Notes under the pieces: model-generated
What the model saw: the letters and a program-made list of their open reading frames with translations, nothing else
Database searches by the model: none
What the model was told of the DNA's origin: nothing
Shown here: one piece after another, positions 45,806 through 56,560 of the stretch
Layout: each line of letters starts with the position of its first letter
How positions within the stretch are numbered: position 1 is the stretch's first letter
Origin: Buxus sempervirens
Taxonomy: Eukaryota > Streptophyta > Magnoliopsida > Buxales > Buxaceae
Length of the DNA stretch: 64,000 nucleotides
NCBI GenBank assembly: GCA_947561395.2
Contig: OX387190.1
Coordinates: 32,978,858-33,042,857 of the forward strand
Direction: 5' to 3'
Program-made: the position numbers and the translations under genes

Positions 45806-46668
45806 AATTTAATCTAATGGTTAACTACTAGCGTGTTACCCTACTCTAACAAACCTCTTCAAAGTTGTACCAAATTTCTTACGCCAATTATAAAGAAAAT
45901 TTTGGCATTCATTACTTTCCTTTATTTCTAATTATATAACGATTCCAAATATAAATAAACTTCCATATTGAAATAGGGTTTTCAATCTAAGCTACACTTT
46001 TATGTTACATTGATTTTTGTATAAGAGTCATATGTTGCCACGAGGAGTGTTTGATAACTAGTGCTTTTCTTTGTTGTAAATGTTGTTTCATGTGGAGCCC
46101 AAAAGTGGAAAAATAGCAACCATTAGATGCTCCACATGACATTATCTCAATTCTAATAGCAGAAATCAATGCAGCGCTAACCAAAACATATTAATTAGGT
46201 GGCATGTTTTAAGGGACCCTTGACAATAGGACCTATTGAAACATGCCACGTGATATGTTTTATAGTATATATAAGCCAAGGATTTAATTGAATGAGGTAA
46301 TACTAACTGACACATGTATAACTATCTAAAACATGGGTACCCTACATTCTAGTTTGGTCCCTTTTTGTTTATTTTATTAATTAAATAAATAAATTAAAGG
46401 CCTTAATTAATTTTGTTTTACCTTGTGTAGGCTCCCATTTCTTTTCTTTTTTTTTGCATTTCGCACACGATATTTAAATTCTGTGGGCCTCGCTTCTTTT
46501 GAAAGGTCATTCCAACAACAGCAACATTTTTAGAATTCATTTCTGATCTCACCATGACAATGTATTGTTTAACTTGCAAATAACTCGAAGTATGTACTCA
46601 TCCCAGTTAGTTGGATAGACTGAGTTTTAAGTTTACTCGCCATAAAAACTATGTAAATTTCTAGTAGG
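45806..46668. other. End of unit 1 and start of unit 2, non-coding
   Basis: 45,826-46,165 is homologous to 48,990-49,345. 46,196-46,253 holds a small inverted repeat (GGTGGCATGTTT facing AAACATGCCACG), perhaps a MITE. 46,440-46,668 is the uninterrupted counterpart of 40,395-40,559 plus 42,152-42,250. Confidence 0.6.
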
Positions 46669-48216
46669 TGTAGACATCCCAAATTGCACTACAAAATGAG
46701 AAAATAATTAAAAACATGTAGTTGGGATTTGAAACAGATCAAAAATGCATAAAATTTCATCAAACATGCATGGCCCGTATTAACATTGCGGGTAGCACAT
46801 GTCCGCAATGTATATATGGGCACGGGGGTTTTGTGCGAATTTATCCTTTTTCGATTTCTGAGCCTTATCTGCATCCAAATATCTCTTTGGGAGTTTCGAA
46901 TTTCTTATTTATCCTTTCGAATTCTCTTATTTATCCTATTTGGCAATGGATTGGCATTATCCCTATTTTCAATTCAATCTAGAGGATTTTGGCATATCCC
47001 TTTGGACTAACCATGCCTCTGGGTTTGCCTATAAATAGAGGGCCTCTTCTCAAGCAAATGGTCATTAATTTGAAGTCTGAAGAGCTCAAAGTGAAGAAAG
47101 GAATTCCTGCTGCTCTGCTTGCTCAATCTAGGTAAGTCCCTTTTCTCTTTTATTTTATGTTTTCAATTCTAGAAATAATCTAATCTTCTCCATTGCTGTA
47201 GAATAAGGCCTTCTTATACTTGTATTCCTAAACTTGCCTTCAAGTACCTCAAGAATCCTCTCTAGCCGTAAAACGTGAAGAGAGAGCTAGGGGAAAGGGG
47301 AACAGGTGGATCCCTAGAATAGAACCCCATAATTTGTTATTTCCTTTTTTTTTTGTAGAATAAGGCCTTTGATTGTGTTTGTATACCCAAACCTATCTCC
47401 AAGTACCTTAAGACTCTTCTCTAACCATAAAATATGAAGAGAGAGCTGGGGGAAAAGAAAACGGGTGGATCCGTAGGGTATACCCCCATGTGCTCTAATC
47501 TGTGAGATGTGATTGCTTTTACTATCATGTGAATGTTTTAATGGTTTTACTTTGAATCTAGAGGAATCCTATGAATCCATGATGTTTATAGCATGAGATC
47601 CCCACTTTTTCCTAAAATTTGGATTTTTCACATTTTTGCACATACAACACTGTTTTCTTAATTTTGATGATATTTGGCTAGGATTCTAGATCTACCATGA
47701 TCTATATGGTAGATCTAAAACCAAAAGCTTGAAAGTAACCTGTAGGGTTTCATGATATGATTTTAAAATTGTTTTTAATCTTGGAGAAGGGATCCTATGG
47801 TCTAAAACTCTTCCTTTTGATGTTTTTTCATCAACATGGGTTGAGTGGGGTTTCTATATCTCTACTATTGAGAGATCCGGATCAGATCTGTACTCCAAGT
47901 AACTTTATTCTATAATGATTTAATCAAGAGATTTCAATCTAGTTTTTCAACCTTTTAATGGTTTAACTTAAAACTAGTTCTTCAGGTTTCTCTTTAGATT
48001 GGTTTTATCTGATTTTTATCTCAATTTTATTTTAATCATGAAATCCTTAGAATGGTATGATCATATTTGAAAGTTTTGAATCAATCAGGCTGTTCGTATG
48101 AAAAAACCATACACTTTTGTCTTTTTTTGATTTTTATGATTTTAGTAGCAAGCCTTCTTTATTTTTAACATGAACAATGCCTGGCAACCACCTTGTGTGG
48201 ATGAATAGGGGTGCCC
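46669..48216 (+). mobile_element. LTR retrotransposon LTR, copy B
   Basis: Starts TGTAGACATCCCAAATTGCAC, has TATAAATAG at 47,029-47,037 and the splice-like CTAGGTAAGTCCC near 47,128, and contains the same internal duplication with GGATCC seen in copy A. It stops at ATAGGGGTGCC, about 125 bp short of the end of copy A, and joins directly to the PRP copy 2 sequence. It replaces the 3' part of that gene and about 1.5 kb of unit sequence. Confidence 0.65.
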
Positions 48217-48351
48217 AATCTAATGCAGAGATCAATGTCCACAATTTGAGTGTTGGTCGTCTCATGGTAAGGGACCAGAAAGAGAGCAACGGAGAAAATC
48301 AAGACAAAGAGAGAGAAGTTTAGCAAAGAGAGAGAAGTTTAGCCTGGCCAT
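48217..48351 (-). pseudogene. PRP pseudogene copy 2 (signal-peptide part only)
   Basis: ATG at 48,349-48,351, in the same position relative to a kept TATA box. A 17-bp tandem duplication (AGAGAGAAGTTTAGC twice, about 48,309-48,343) gives an early stop after MARLNFSLC. Past it the sequence still follows the functional gene through the IDLCIRL region, then ends at the LTR copy B junction. The proline-rich part is lost. Confidence 0.85.
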
Positions 48352-48768
48352 TTCTTTCAGAGAGCTTGTGGTTGGAAAAGTGGGAAAGGGTTGAGGGTTG
48401 AAGAAATTGGATGAAGTCAGTTCGGCCTTTTATAGGGAGAGAAATATCACCTTTTTTTTTAATTTAAAAGCACATTAAATTGACGGTAAACTGTGTAGTC
48501 AATTAATTGGGCCTTGTTGATCAGATGGTGTAAATTGACTTCAAATTATGGATCAGAAGTTCAGCGTAAAGAAAGGATCTGATTTAATTTGACCTGAAAG
48601 CTAGTAACTCAAGTACGCACATACCCAGTTCTCATGACAGGCGATGTAAATTTTACTTCATAGCAAAAATAATATCGAGCTGGATTGGAAAGGCTCGGGC
48701 TTCTTATATATTGCTTTCGGCCTGGCCCAAGCCCACCCAATGATCAAAATATTATATACTAGCAAGGG

Positions 48769-48970
48769 TGCACATGCAATACTGAATGTAGAGAGAGGAA
48801 GGTTTTGCAATTGTTCAAATTTTAAACGGATAGACAGAGTTTTGAATATTTTAGCCCTATATTAATTATGCCTATGCCTTATCAAAGAATGAAAAAACTT
48901 TTTCAGGAAAGTCATACATAGTTGTTCGCACGCTTCCCAAGGGGCCTGTTTTCATTATATATAGTATAGA
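48769..48970 (-). mobile_element. Non-autonomous Helitron, copy H5
   Basis: On the minus strand: A/TCTATACTATATATAATG at the 5' end and CATGTGCACCCTTGCTAG/T at the 3' end, about 202 bp. Both flanking host bases (A and T) are as expected. Confidence 0.8.
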
Positions 48971-50273
48971 TTTAATCTAATGGCTAACTACTAGCGTAAT
49001 AGCGTGTTAACCAACTCTAACAAATCTCTTCAAAGTTGTACCAAATGTTTAACGCCAAAGAAAATGTTGGCATTCATCCATTTCCCCTTTTTCTAATAAT
49101 ATAACGTTTCCAAATATAAATAAACTTCTATATGGAATTAAGGTTTTCAATCTAAACTACACTTTTATGTTATATTGGTTTTTGTATTTGAATCAGATGC
49201 TACCACATGGAGCATTTAATAACTAGTTCTTTTGATTGTTGTAAATGATATTTCATGTGGAGCACAAGTGAAAAAATAGTATCTGTTGATGCTTCAAATG
49301 ACAGCATCATGACGCTAATAGCAGAAATCAATGCAGCATGGAGAAAATCGTAGTGCCGAGCTTCACTCAAAATTCAAAATATAAGGTGGTGAGTGGGCCT
49401 TGAATGGGTTAGTGGATATTTTCACTGGACTGGGTTGGGCTTATCAGAATACAGCCTGGGCCGTTGTCACCTCCACGATAGGCCTTGGGCATTGAATATT
49501 AGAGGACGATCCGTAGGTGACTTCAAACCTTTTGTCCCTGTGCCTGTCGTGGAAGAGGAAGTCAGGCTTTTGAAGAAATTAAACAAGCTGACGTGGAGCC
49601 CATTCACCAAGAAGCAACCTTCGGGCATGTTAGGCCTTATTGGCGTGGGGATAGGAATTGGCCCAATTCGAGGCCTGTAATATATTTGGGATTGGACTTG
49701 GATTTTCGCCAACCCAACCCATTCACCGTTATGTCACACTGATCAATGTGATCTTTTAAATCTAATAGAAGGTATTACTACCTAGTAAGTAACCTTCACT
49801 AAGAAACTTAAGCAAATAATGTTTCTAACTTTCAAATCGTTTTTCTGTGGGAGCATTTCCATATAGAAATAAAATCATTTTTAAAATAGTTAGCTTTATA
49901 TGAATCAACTTCTTCATGGTTTCCAATCTAATAACCTGGAGTGGTAAGGGCAAAAAAGTATTGCGTGGTAAAGATTAAAAAAAAAAAAAACCCTCGAAAA
50001 GAATCAATTTAAAAATAGTAAGGCCAGCCTTGGGCTCCAAAAATAATAATATACGAGTGCTCGTAGGGATGCTTTCAGGACTCTTTTAATTGAGTAGGCT
50101 TGACTAAAACGAGATCGCCCGGCCCATTGTCAAACACAGAAAACTAAAAAAGCAAATTAATTTGGTGAGGCCAAAAACTAATATCTTATTATTTCTACTG
50201 TTAGGTTACACTGAGCAAGAAGCAAATCGGCTTGGAGGGTTATCGAGGCACTAGGATTCCAAACAACTAGCAC
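48971..50273. other. Unit 2 spacer between broken PRP and UGT
   Basis: 48,990-49,345 matches 45,826-46,165. 49,380-49,610 is unique; an ORF there (49,393-49,680) has no motif. 49,615-50,215 matches 62,290-63,095 of unit 3 (GGGCATGTTAGGCCTTAT, CCAACCCAACCCATTCACCG, ACTAATATCTTATTATTTCT). Confidence 0.6.
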
Positions 50274-50561
50274 CTAGATCAACAACAAAAGATCACTGTC
50301 ATGGATAGGAGACAGAAACAAACAGTGAACGGTGAGCAAACCAAAAAACAGATCGACCTTCGATCTAAACAAAATAGACATTTGAACATTATACGAAACA
50401 AAGAAGAAACCTAACAACCCATACGACTGAAGAGGAGGATGAGTTGACAGCCAATGACAATCGTCAACCTTGCCGAGGCAAAACGAACGTTGACCGCAGT
50501 TGTCGTCCATATCAGGAGGGTCATCATCATCTTCCTCTTCTTCATTCGCAACAGAAGCCAT
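50274..50561 (-). CDS. Short acidic ORF, possible first exon of an unknown gene
   Basis: Up to 95 aa from a genuine ATG: MASVANEEEEDDDDPPDMDD, then NCGQRSFCLGKVDDCHWLS. The first 50 residues look protein-like. After TTAG/GTTTCTTC (about 50,400) the translation turns into a T-rich, hydrophobic, intron-like read, so the real coding part may be only about 50,405-50,561. No continuation exon is recognised; it may be a gene fragment moved by a transposon. I do not recognise the family. Confidence 0.3.
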   Translation of the reverse strand: MASVANEEEEDDDDPPDMDDNCGQRSFCLGKVDDCHWLSTHPPLQSYGLLGFFFVSYNVQMSILFRSKVDLFFGLLTVHCLFLSPIHDSDLLLLI

Positions 50562-51153
50562 CAGTCATAACCGCCCAAACCAAAGATCTTCTGCCTTCTC
50601 TCACTCACGCTACAATTGTTTGTGCCGTTTTCTAGTCGTCGGAAAACCCTCATAGAGACCCTCGCTCGTTGCAGAAACCCTCGTGCAGAAAACCCTTTTT
50701 CGCCGAAACCCTCTAGCTTCCTATCATAAGGACCCTCGCCGAAACCCTCGCTTCCTCGTTGAATTCTCTATCCCATCATCAATGATTTGTCCTCGATGAC
50801 ATTTTTTCCTCTATAGGGTGAGAAGTGATTAAAATAATTACCATGAAATATAGCAACACACAAAATAATAATAATAATAATATAGCAAAACAAAAATTCT
50901 AATAATTCCTAATACTATTATCCTATCAAAAAAAAAAAAATTTCTTAATACCACTACAATTATCGAATTAAGAATTATTCTCAAACGAATTAAGAATTGT
51001 TCTCGTTTGAGAAGTTAACTAAAAATTACCATTCCTTAAGCTTTTTGAAAAGAATTATGCATCTAAGATTCTAAACTGCTCCAATAAATGCCAACCTCAC
51101 ATCAACCAAAAAATAAAATCATAAATAAAATGACGACAACAATACTACCTCCG

Positions 51154-51311
51154 ACAAACACATCAAACACGCTGGACAAAGATTTATTCCACGGTTGCGG
51201 CTACAGAGCCTATCAAAGATTACCAGTATTTTACAAACACATCAAACACGCTAGACAAAGATTTATTCCACGGTTGCGGCTGCAGAACCTCTCAAAGATT
51301 ACCAGTATTTT
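51154..51311. repeat. 79-bp tandem duplication downstream of the UGT gene
   Basis: Two units share ACAAACACATCAAACACGCT, GATTTATTCCACGGTTGCGG and TCAAAGATTACCAGTATTTT. It lies 60-215 bases beyond the stop codon of the minus-strand UGT, probably in its 3' UTR. Confidence 0.85.
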
Positions 51312-51370
51312 CGAGTCTTCCTGACTCTTCCATAGTGTTTTTAAGGCTAAAACCGTTTGCAATTTTAGGT

Positions 51371-52807
51371 TCATCCCCTTGGAGAGGGACGTCTATGATC
51401 GACGAGGTACCGAACAAAACGGTCAAAGTACCTGTCGTGCCGATCCTTGTCCCCGAATATTTCCGCCATTGCCTTTGCTCTGGACCTGTACATCTCGCCT
51501 TCTTCGTCCACCATAACCATCCTCAACGACTCCGCCACCGAGTTCCTGGTGAACCACCCGGTTCGTTCGTCTCTTGGGAGCTCTAGACCCACCTTCTTCC
51601 CTTCCAACACTCTTGCATTCAACCCTTGATCCGTCAAGAACGGTAACAGCACAAGAACTCGCCCAAACTCAAGTCCCTCTATGACTGAGCTCCACCCACA
51701 GTGAGTCAAAAACCCACCCACCGATTCATGAGCCAGTATCCTCAACTGGGGTGCCCACCCCTCACACACCACTCCCCGGCCCTTGGTTCGGTCCTCGAAC
51801 CCGTCCGGCAATGCAAACGACTCGTCCCGGTCCGACCCGCGTGGCCTCCTCAGCACCCAAAAGAACGGTAACCCGGACAACTCCAACCCCAGAGCCAACT
51901 CAGTCATTTCTTCCTGAGTCAGTGGTGCCTCGGTCCCGAATGCCACGTAAATCACCGATTCTTTCTTCTGCCCGTCTAGCCAGTCCCGGATCGGGACCCA
52001 CTTCTCCTCGATCTGGCTGTCTCCAGTGAATTCCGCGGATGGGGGTAGCAGTCCGACGGGAATGACCGGTTTCCGGTACAGGTCTTCCTCGAGGAGACGC
52101 ACAAACTCCGAATCGTACTCCGGACAGGTTCGAATCGCCACGACGTCGCAGCCTTCGATAGCCGATCCCGCCCGAAACAAGTCGGAGACGCTCGACGAGT
52201 TTGGGCTAAAGTAGTGGAAGATTCTCTGGATCTCGTGGTACCGAAACGACAGGTCGGAAGGGAAGGGGATCCACTTGGGAGGAACGGTGAAGTGCTCCGG
52301 CGCCGTCCGTTCATCGGTACCGTTCAACAGTAAGGATAAAGGACCAAGGAAGGCCAACATCTCTGCGTTGAAGATGTGGAAGTAAGCGCAGCGAACTCCG
52401 AGTTTCGCTGCGATGGTAGGCAACCAATGGTGGGAAAAGTCGAAAAGGATCCAATCTGGTGTTGCGCGTTCTAGAAAGCGAGTGCATGGGGCTTCGAGAC
52501 CGTCGAAGGCCTCCTTAAGGTACTGAACCTTGTGTTCCGGGAGGTCGATGGTGGCCTCCGCGCCATCCGGGAGGTTGTGGTTATCGTCCTGCCGAGGCAG
52601 CGGGAGCTGAACGAGATCTATTGACGGAGATAAATCTGGAGGGAGTTTTGGTAGTCTCTGAATGTTTCTGGGAGTGGAAAGGAAGGAGACACGGTGACCC
52701 CTTTGAGCTAAGCTCTTGGACAGCTCTAAGAATGGGATCAAATGGCCAAAAGCTAGCCATGGAAACACCACAACATGCAGGACATGGCGACGCTCTTCTT
52801 CCGCCAT
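51371..52807 (-). CDS. UGT91-like: UDP-glycosyltransferase, UGT91-like
   Basis: 478 aa, intronless and complete. GT-B fold, family 1. The N-terminal acceptor half has catalytic His22 in FPWLAFGHLIPF and its activating Asp123 in WILFDF. The C-terminal half has the PSPG sugar-donor box at 351-394, beginning WAPQLRILAH and ending LTDQ (D393, Q394), with HCGWSS where many UGTs have HCGWNS. The layout and PSPG wording fit UGT91 (relatives of UGT79/UGT94), cytosolic enzymes that often add a second sugar to flavonoid, terpenoid or steroid glycosides; the acceptor and sugar cannot be read here. A paralogue, also minus strand, is at 63.2 kb in the same kind of flanking sequence, so the two arose by tandem duplication. 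Confidence 0.93.
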   Translation of the reverse strand: MAEEERRHVLHVVVFPWLAFGHLIPFLELSKSLAQRGHRVSFLSTPRNIQRLPKLPPDLSPSIDLVQLPLPRQDDNHNLPDGAEATIDLPEHKVQYLKEAFDGLEAPCTRFLERATPDWILFDFSHHWLPTIAAKLGVRCAYFHIFNAEMLAFLGPLSLLLNGTDERTAPEHFTVPPKWIPFPSDLSFRYHEIQRIFHYFSPNSSSVSDLFRAGSAIEGCDVVAIRTCPEYDSEFVRLLEEDLYRKPVIPVGLLPPSAEFTGDSQIEEKWVPIRDWLDGQKKESVIYVAFGTEAPLTQEEMTELALGLELSGLPFFWVLRRPRGSDRDESFALPDGFEDRTKGRGVVCEGWAPQLRILAHESVGGFLTHCGWSSVIEGLEFGRVLVLLPFLTDQGLNARVLEGKKVGLELPRDERTGWFTRNSVAESLRMVMVDEEGEMYRSRAKAMAEIFGDKDRHDRYFDRFVRYLVDHRRPSPRG

Positions 52808-53171
52808 GGATGCTAGTGTGCAGCGATGTTGAGCTAGCTAGCTCCCGAGACAGACAAGGCAAGGTATAAGCGCTGGTGTTTTTGTGGTTTAGGAGACGGG
52901 GGACCCTACCGTCGTTGTGATGACTAATCCTACTTACCATGAAAGCGAGAAAGCAACTGCGGTCTTAAAAAACAAGAGATAAAAACGACTGTGCCTATCA
53001 AAAAACAAAAAAGAAGAGATAAAAAGCAATTGCTTTTGTGGTCTAAGAGTTGTGTATGCCTAAGTTTTTAGTCGTCGTCTTCAGCCATAATGGAAAGCAA
53101 TTCCTCTACGACGTGCGAATTTACGGCGACCTTTACTCCACTTATCAGAAGGCAACGCGTGGCATACCCAC
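52808..53171. other. UGT upstream region
   Basis: Leader and probable promoter of the minus-strand UGT. CTTATACC at about 52,862-52,871 is a weak TATA candidate. No other feature. Confidence 0.35.
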
Positions 53172-54205
53172 TCTGTTCTCAGTTATTGGCTCCTCTTGCG
53201 ACACGCGTGCTACTCTCTGCCCGTTAAGTTCTCAGTTACAAGCCTGGTTAGGTTCATTTTTTGTTCACGACGACCCGGTTCGTCAAACCCCTTCTTGGTT
53301 TTTTTTCACTGACATTGCGGAGAAAATGCTGTTGGCTCGTTTCTTCGCTGCTGCTTGTGATTTTCTAACGGTAGCTTCTCAGGCTTCTACAGCGCCATTG
53401 CTTTGTTCCTTGCTCATCCTCACTTTCGCAATAAATACATCTTTGATTTAACTAATCCCTTCCTCCATCATCAGCATCACCACCCCAAATTCAAACCCAC
53501 AAGCTGCGTCGACAACCCAAATGGAAATATTCAACCAGGCCCGAGAAAATGCCTCTGAAATAATGACCTTGCCTTTCCTCCCTCACCTCCTCTCTCTCTC
53601 TCCCTTTCTTCTCCCTCTTATGTGTATATTTTTGCTTTTGTTTCTTTCTATGTTTCTGTGTTTTCTCTGTTGGGTACGTTTTCTGATTCAGGGAAAAAGC
53701 AGAAAAAGGTGTAATGGAACGAAGGGGTGGCTTTTACTTTTCCAATCTAAGGGGAGAAACCAAAAAAACAAAACAGGAAAAAAACGAAATCGTGTTTGTG
53801 TGTTTCTGTTAATCTTTTGTTTTCCATTATTTTTCTTTTTTATGGTGTTTGAACTTAGTTCAAATGAGAGACTGATTGGACAACACATTGCCCTAAGCTC
53901 TAAACAAAACGCAAATGGGGTTCCCGCTGTCTGCAGGCGCTTCCTTCACTGGTTTTTTGTTCATGGCGATCATTCACGTTACGAGTCAATGGAGATTTTC
54001 TCAGACCTCGGCTCGTATTGGGAACGAAAAGGGGTTTGACGAACCGGGTCGCTGTGAAGTGTGAACAAAAAACGAACCGTGAAAAAAATCGAACCTGACT
54101 AGGCTTGTAACGTGAGAACTTAATGGAGAGAGAGAGAGGACGCGTGTCGCAAGAAGAGCCCATGTCTGATAGAAGAGAAATGGTCTGAAAGGAAATAGAT
54201 TGTCA
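53172..54205. mobile_element. Foldback/MULE-like element 1 with long terminal inverted repeats
   Basis: 53,172-53,302 is the inverted counterpart of 54,019-54,175: shared words, one strand each, are TCTTGCGACACGCGT, TTAAGTTCTCA, GTTACAAGCCT and GACCCGGTTCGTCAAACCCC. The right end extends to about 54,205; the left outer end is eroded. The roughly 0.7-kb interior is single copy here and contains an ORF from 53,521 (MEIFNQARENASEIM) preceded by a leader-like stretch. That could be a captured first exon, but it is not recognised. No transposase. Confidence 0.65.
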
Positions 54206-54275
54206 GTTCACACCTTGCAGACTTAATGGTCATCGTGTACAGCGTCTGTTATCATAATACACTATAAACAGCCCC

Positions 54276-54411
54276 TCACATGAATGATGTGAATCCCTCA
54301 AGTAAATGGTGGGTCCCAATGAATGTGAGGGGCATATACAACGTCACATGAATGATGTGAATCCTTCAAGTGAATGGTGGGTCCCAATGAATGTGAGGGG
54401 CATATACAACG
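54276..54411. repeat. 68-bp tandem duplication
   Basis: Two units with TCACATGAATGATGTGAATC and GGTGGGTCCCAATGAATGTG, nearly identical, between the two foldback elements. Confidence 0.9.
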
Positions 54412-54450
54412 TATGTTGTAGGATGTGAGTCCTGCAAATTTGCATTCTAA

Positions 54451-55558
54451 ATTCAATCAATTTCTTCTCAGACCGTTTCCTCAAACCAATCCTTGACCTG
54501 CGCTTATTTTGCGACAAGCGTCCGTTCCTAGCCGGTTAGTTTCGAGCCTCCTCCAAGCCGGGTTGAATAAAAAAAATCATATTTTTCAAAAACCTCTCGC
54601 CTTGCGCAGGTTCCCTTCCGAGTGAGCGCAAAACGAAAAATGTCCGCCATTTCAACATTCCCTGTGTAACATTTTCCTCTTCAAAATGTCCAAAATCTCT
54701 GCCATTTCAACATGACGTTTTGTTTCTCCACAGCATGCGGGGACACTCAGGTAGAAAATAGGAATCATTAATTCCATTCAGAACAAGACCAGAAATGAAA
54801 AATGATTCTGTCATCCATTACCTTTAAGATGATGGTAAGCCAAAATGCCTCATCGACCATCTTCTCACTTTTCTTTAATCAAAGAAAGAAAACAAAATCA
54901 TTTTCGTTTTCCGTTTTCCGTTTTTCAGAACGAAATAACATATACGTTCTCATACCTATCGCTTTTCTTTGTAACGTCTCCGTCTATGGAAGCCATCTCA
55001 CGTCCCTTAAACCAAGAAACTCTTAAAACTCTCAGGCTTTTTAGCCCTAATTAACCAGATCAACGGCACCATCATCTTTCTTTCAGTGTTTTTGGCTCGT
55101 CTTCCTCGACTAAAACATCACGAGTGACAGCTCACATCTATGTATTAGCGAAAGCTCCAATATTCTGAACTGATCGAAAAAGACCTGCCATGTCTCGGAA
55201 TGCAATGAAACGGAACCAGCTTCATACAATCGAAAGGATCCTGCTTCATATAATTGCCGAAAATCTTTATTACAAGAAATAAATACAAAAAGAAGACAAC
55301 AAAGGATAATAAGTACTGAAAAGAGGATCGGAGATATTTTCGTGTTGTTCTTATCCATACTAATTAAGCAGGGACGAACCTCGGCAAGGGGAGAGTTTTT
55401 GAAAAATGTGATTTTTTTTTATTCAAGGCGGCTTCGTGAAGGGGATGGCTTGGTGAAATGGCTTAAAACTAACCAGCTTAATAGAAGAGACGCTTGTCGC
55501 AAAATAAATGTAATCTGAGGACTGGTTTGAGAAAAATGTTTTGAGAAGAAATTTATTG
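54451..55558. mobile_element. Foldback/MULE-like element 2 with long terminal inverted repeats
   Basis: 54,451-54,625 and 55,370-55,558 are inverted copies (TTTCTTCTCAGACCG/TTTTGAGAAGAAATT, TTTTGCGACAAGCGTCC, ACTAACCGGCT, GATTTTTTTTTATTCAA). The possible target duplication is TCTAAATTC/TCCAAATTT (7 of 9). The termini share TTGCGACA-GCGTCC with element 1, so they are relatives. Inside, on the minus strand, an ATG at 55,356-55,358 opens MDKNNTKISPILFSVLIILC, a membrane-anchor-like start with 82 codons, perhaps a captured exon. Confidence 0.65.
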
Positions 55559-56119
55559 TTCCAAATTTAGGTTTCGTTTCTGAATCTTGAACCTTACAAA
55601 AAAAAAATAATAATAATAATAATAAAAAAAAAAAGAAGTTACTTTGAATCTTAGTATCTTACCCAAAAGAAAGAAAATTAAATTTAAAAATGTACATTTA
55701 TGTCTAGATGTTGCATTATCTTTGCAGTCATCGTTTAATAACAATATTATATCTATTATTATTATAACAATGTTATATAGCGACATTGAATAACTAAATG
55801 ATGATATTATAATCGCCACCATAAATAACAATATCGTATCCATAATTGTAGCTATGACTGTAAAGGCATACCGACATTCATAATGAAAGAATCACCGCTT
55901 ACCATTATAACCATTGCCATCCTGCAAATATTAATTTGAAAACCTATAATGGTACATAGTAGATGGTTACCTGTTGCCCGTGCTTTGACTATGAGATGCT
56001 GTCATGTGGAGCATCTCACACTTAGTGTTTTTTTTTTTAAAACATTTGTAAATGTTCCAAGTAAGCCCACATGAAAAAACAGCGAGATGTTGTCATGTCA
56101 CCATTTCAAGTAAACATGA
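55559..56119. other. AT-rich intergenic, no gene
   Basis: Contains AAT/TAA microsatellite-like sequence at 55,606-55,635. 55,985-56,110 belongs to the loose hairpin repeat also seen at 5.77, 46.03 and 49.2 kb. Confidence 0.4.
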
Positions 56120-56277
56120 ATGCATTTCGTCTAGAGCCACTCAGTGGAACTAGCGTGAATCAAACGGTTGGGATGGAGTATGGATGTGTGGGTCCCCTAC
56201 TGATATGAGCATCCATCCGTACGTTTCAGGCTGGTTCCACTGAGTGGCTCCAAACGAACGCTCTCAGTAAACATAGC
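56120..56277. mobile_element. MITE family B, copy 2 (best inverted repeats)
   Basis: Terminal arms are GCATTTCGTCTAGAGCCACT... and, reversed, GCGTTCGTTTGGAGCCACT..., both continuing into CAGTGGAAC. The core GGGATGGAGTATGGATGTGT is shared with copies at 5.0 and 57.5 kb. Confidence 0.75.
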
Positions 56278-56560
56278 AGGTGACGACATTTCGTACATAC
56301 TTTTCAATATACATGGACAAGTGCTCCGTGTTTACAAGTATAATTGCCAAGATTCTAAACCGTAATTGCTACATCACTACTACCACCAATAACTACATTA
56401 TCATCACTTTTCTGATAAGAACAATAAAAGAATAAGCACATGTGAAACAGATAACAGAGACTATGAATTAGATAATATATCCGTGTACTAACATGAGACA
56501 AACAATTGACCTGTTTATTCAAAGAACAAAATTAGTACATAAATCTCAAACTGCATCTAT

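Noticed and set aside
49393..49712. ORFs in the UGT spacer
   Set aside because: No motif, and the part shared with unit 3 is not conserved as a reading frame.
51447..52940. Plus- and minus-strand ORFs inside UGT
   Set aside because: Shadow frames of a GC-rich intronless gene.
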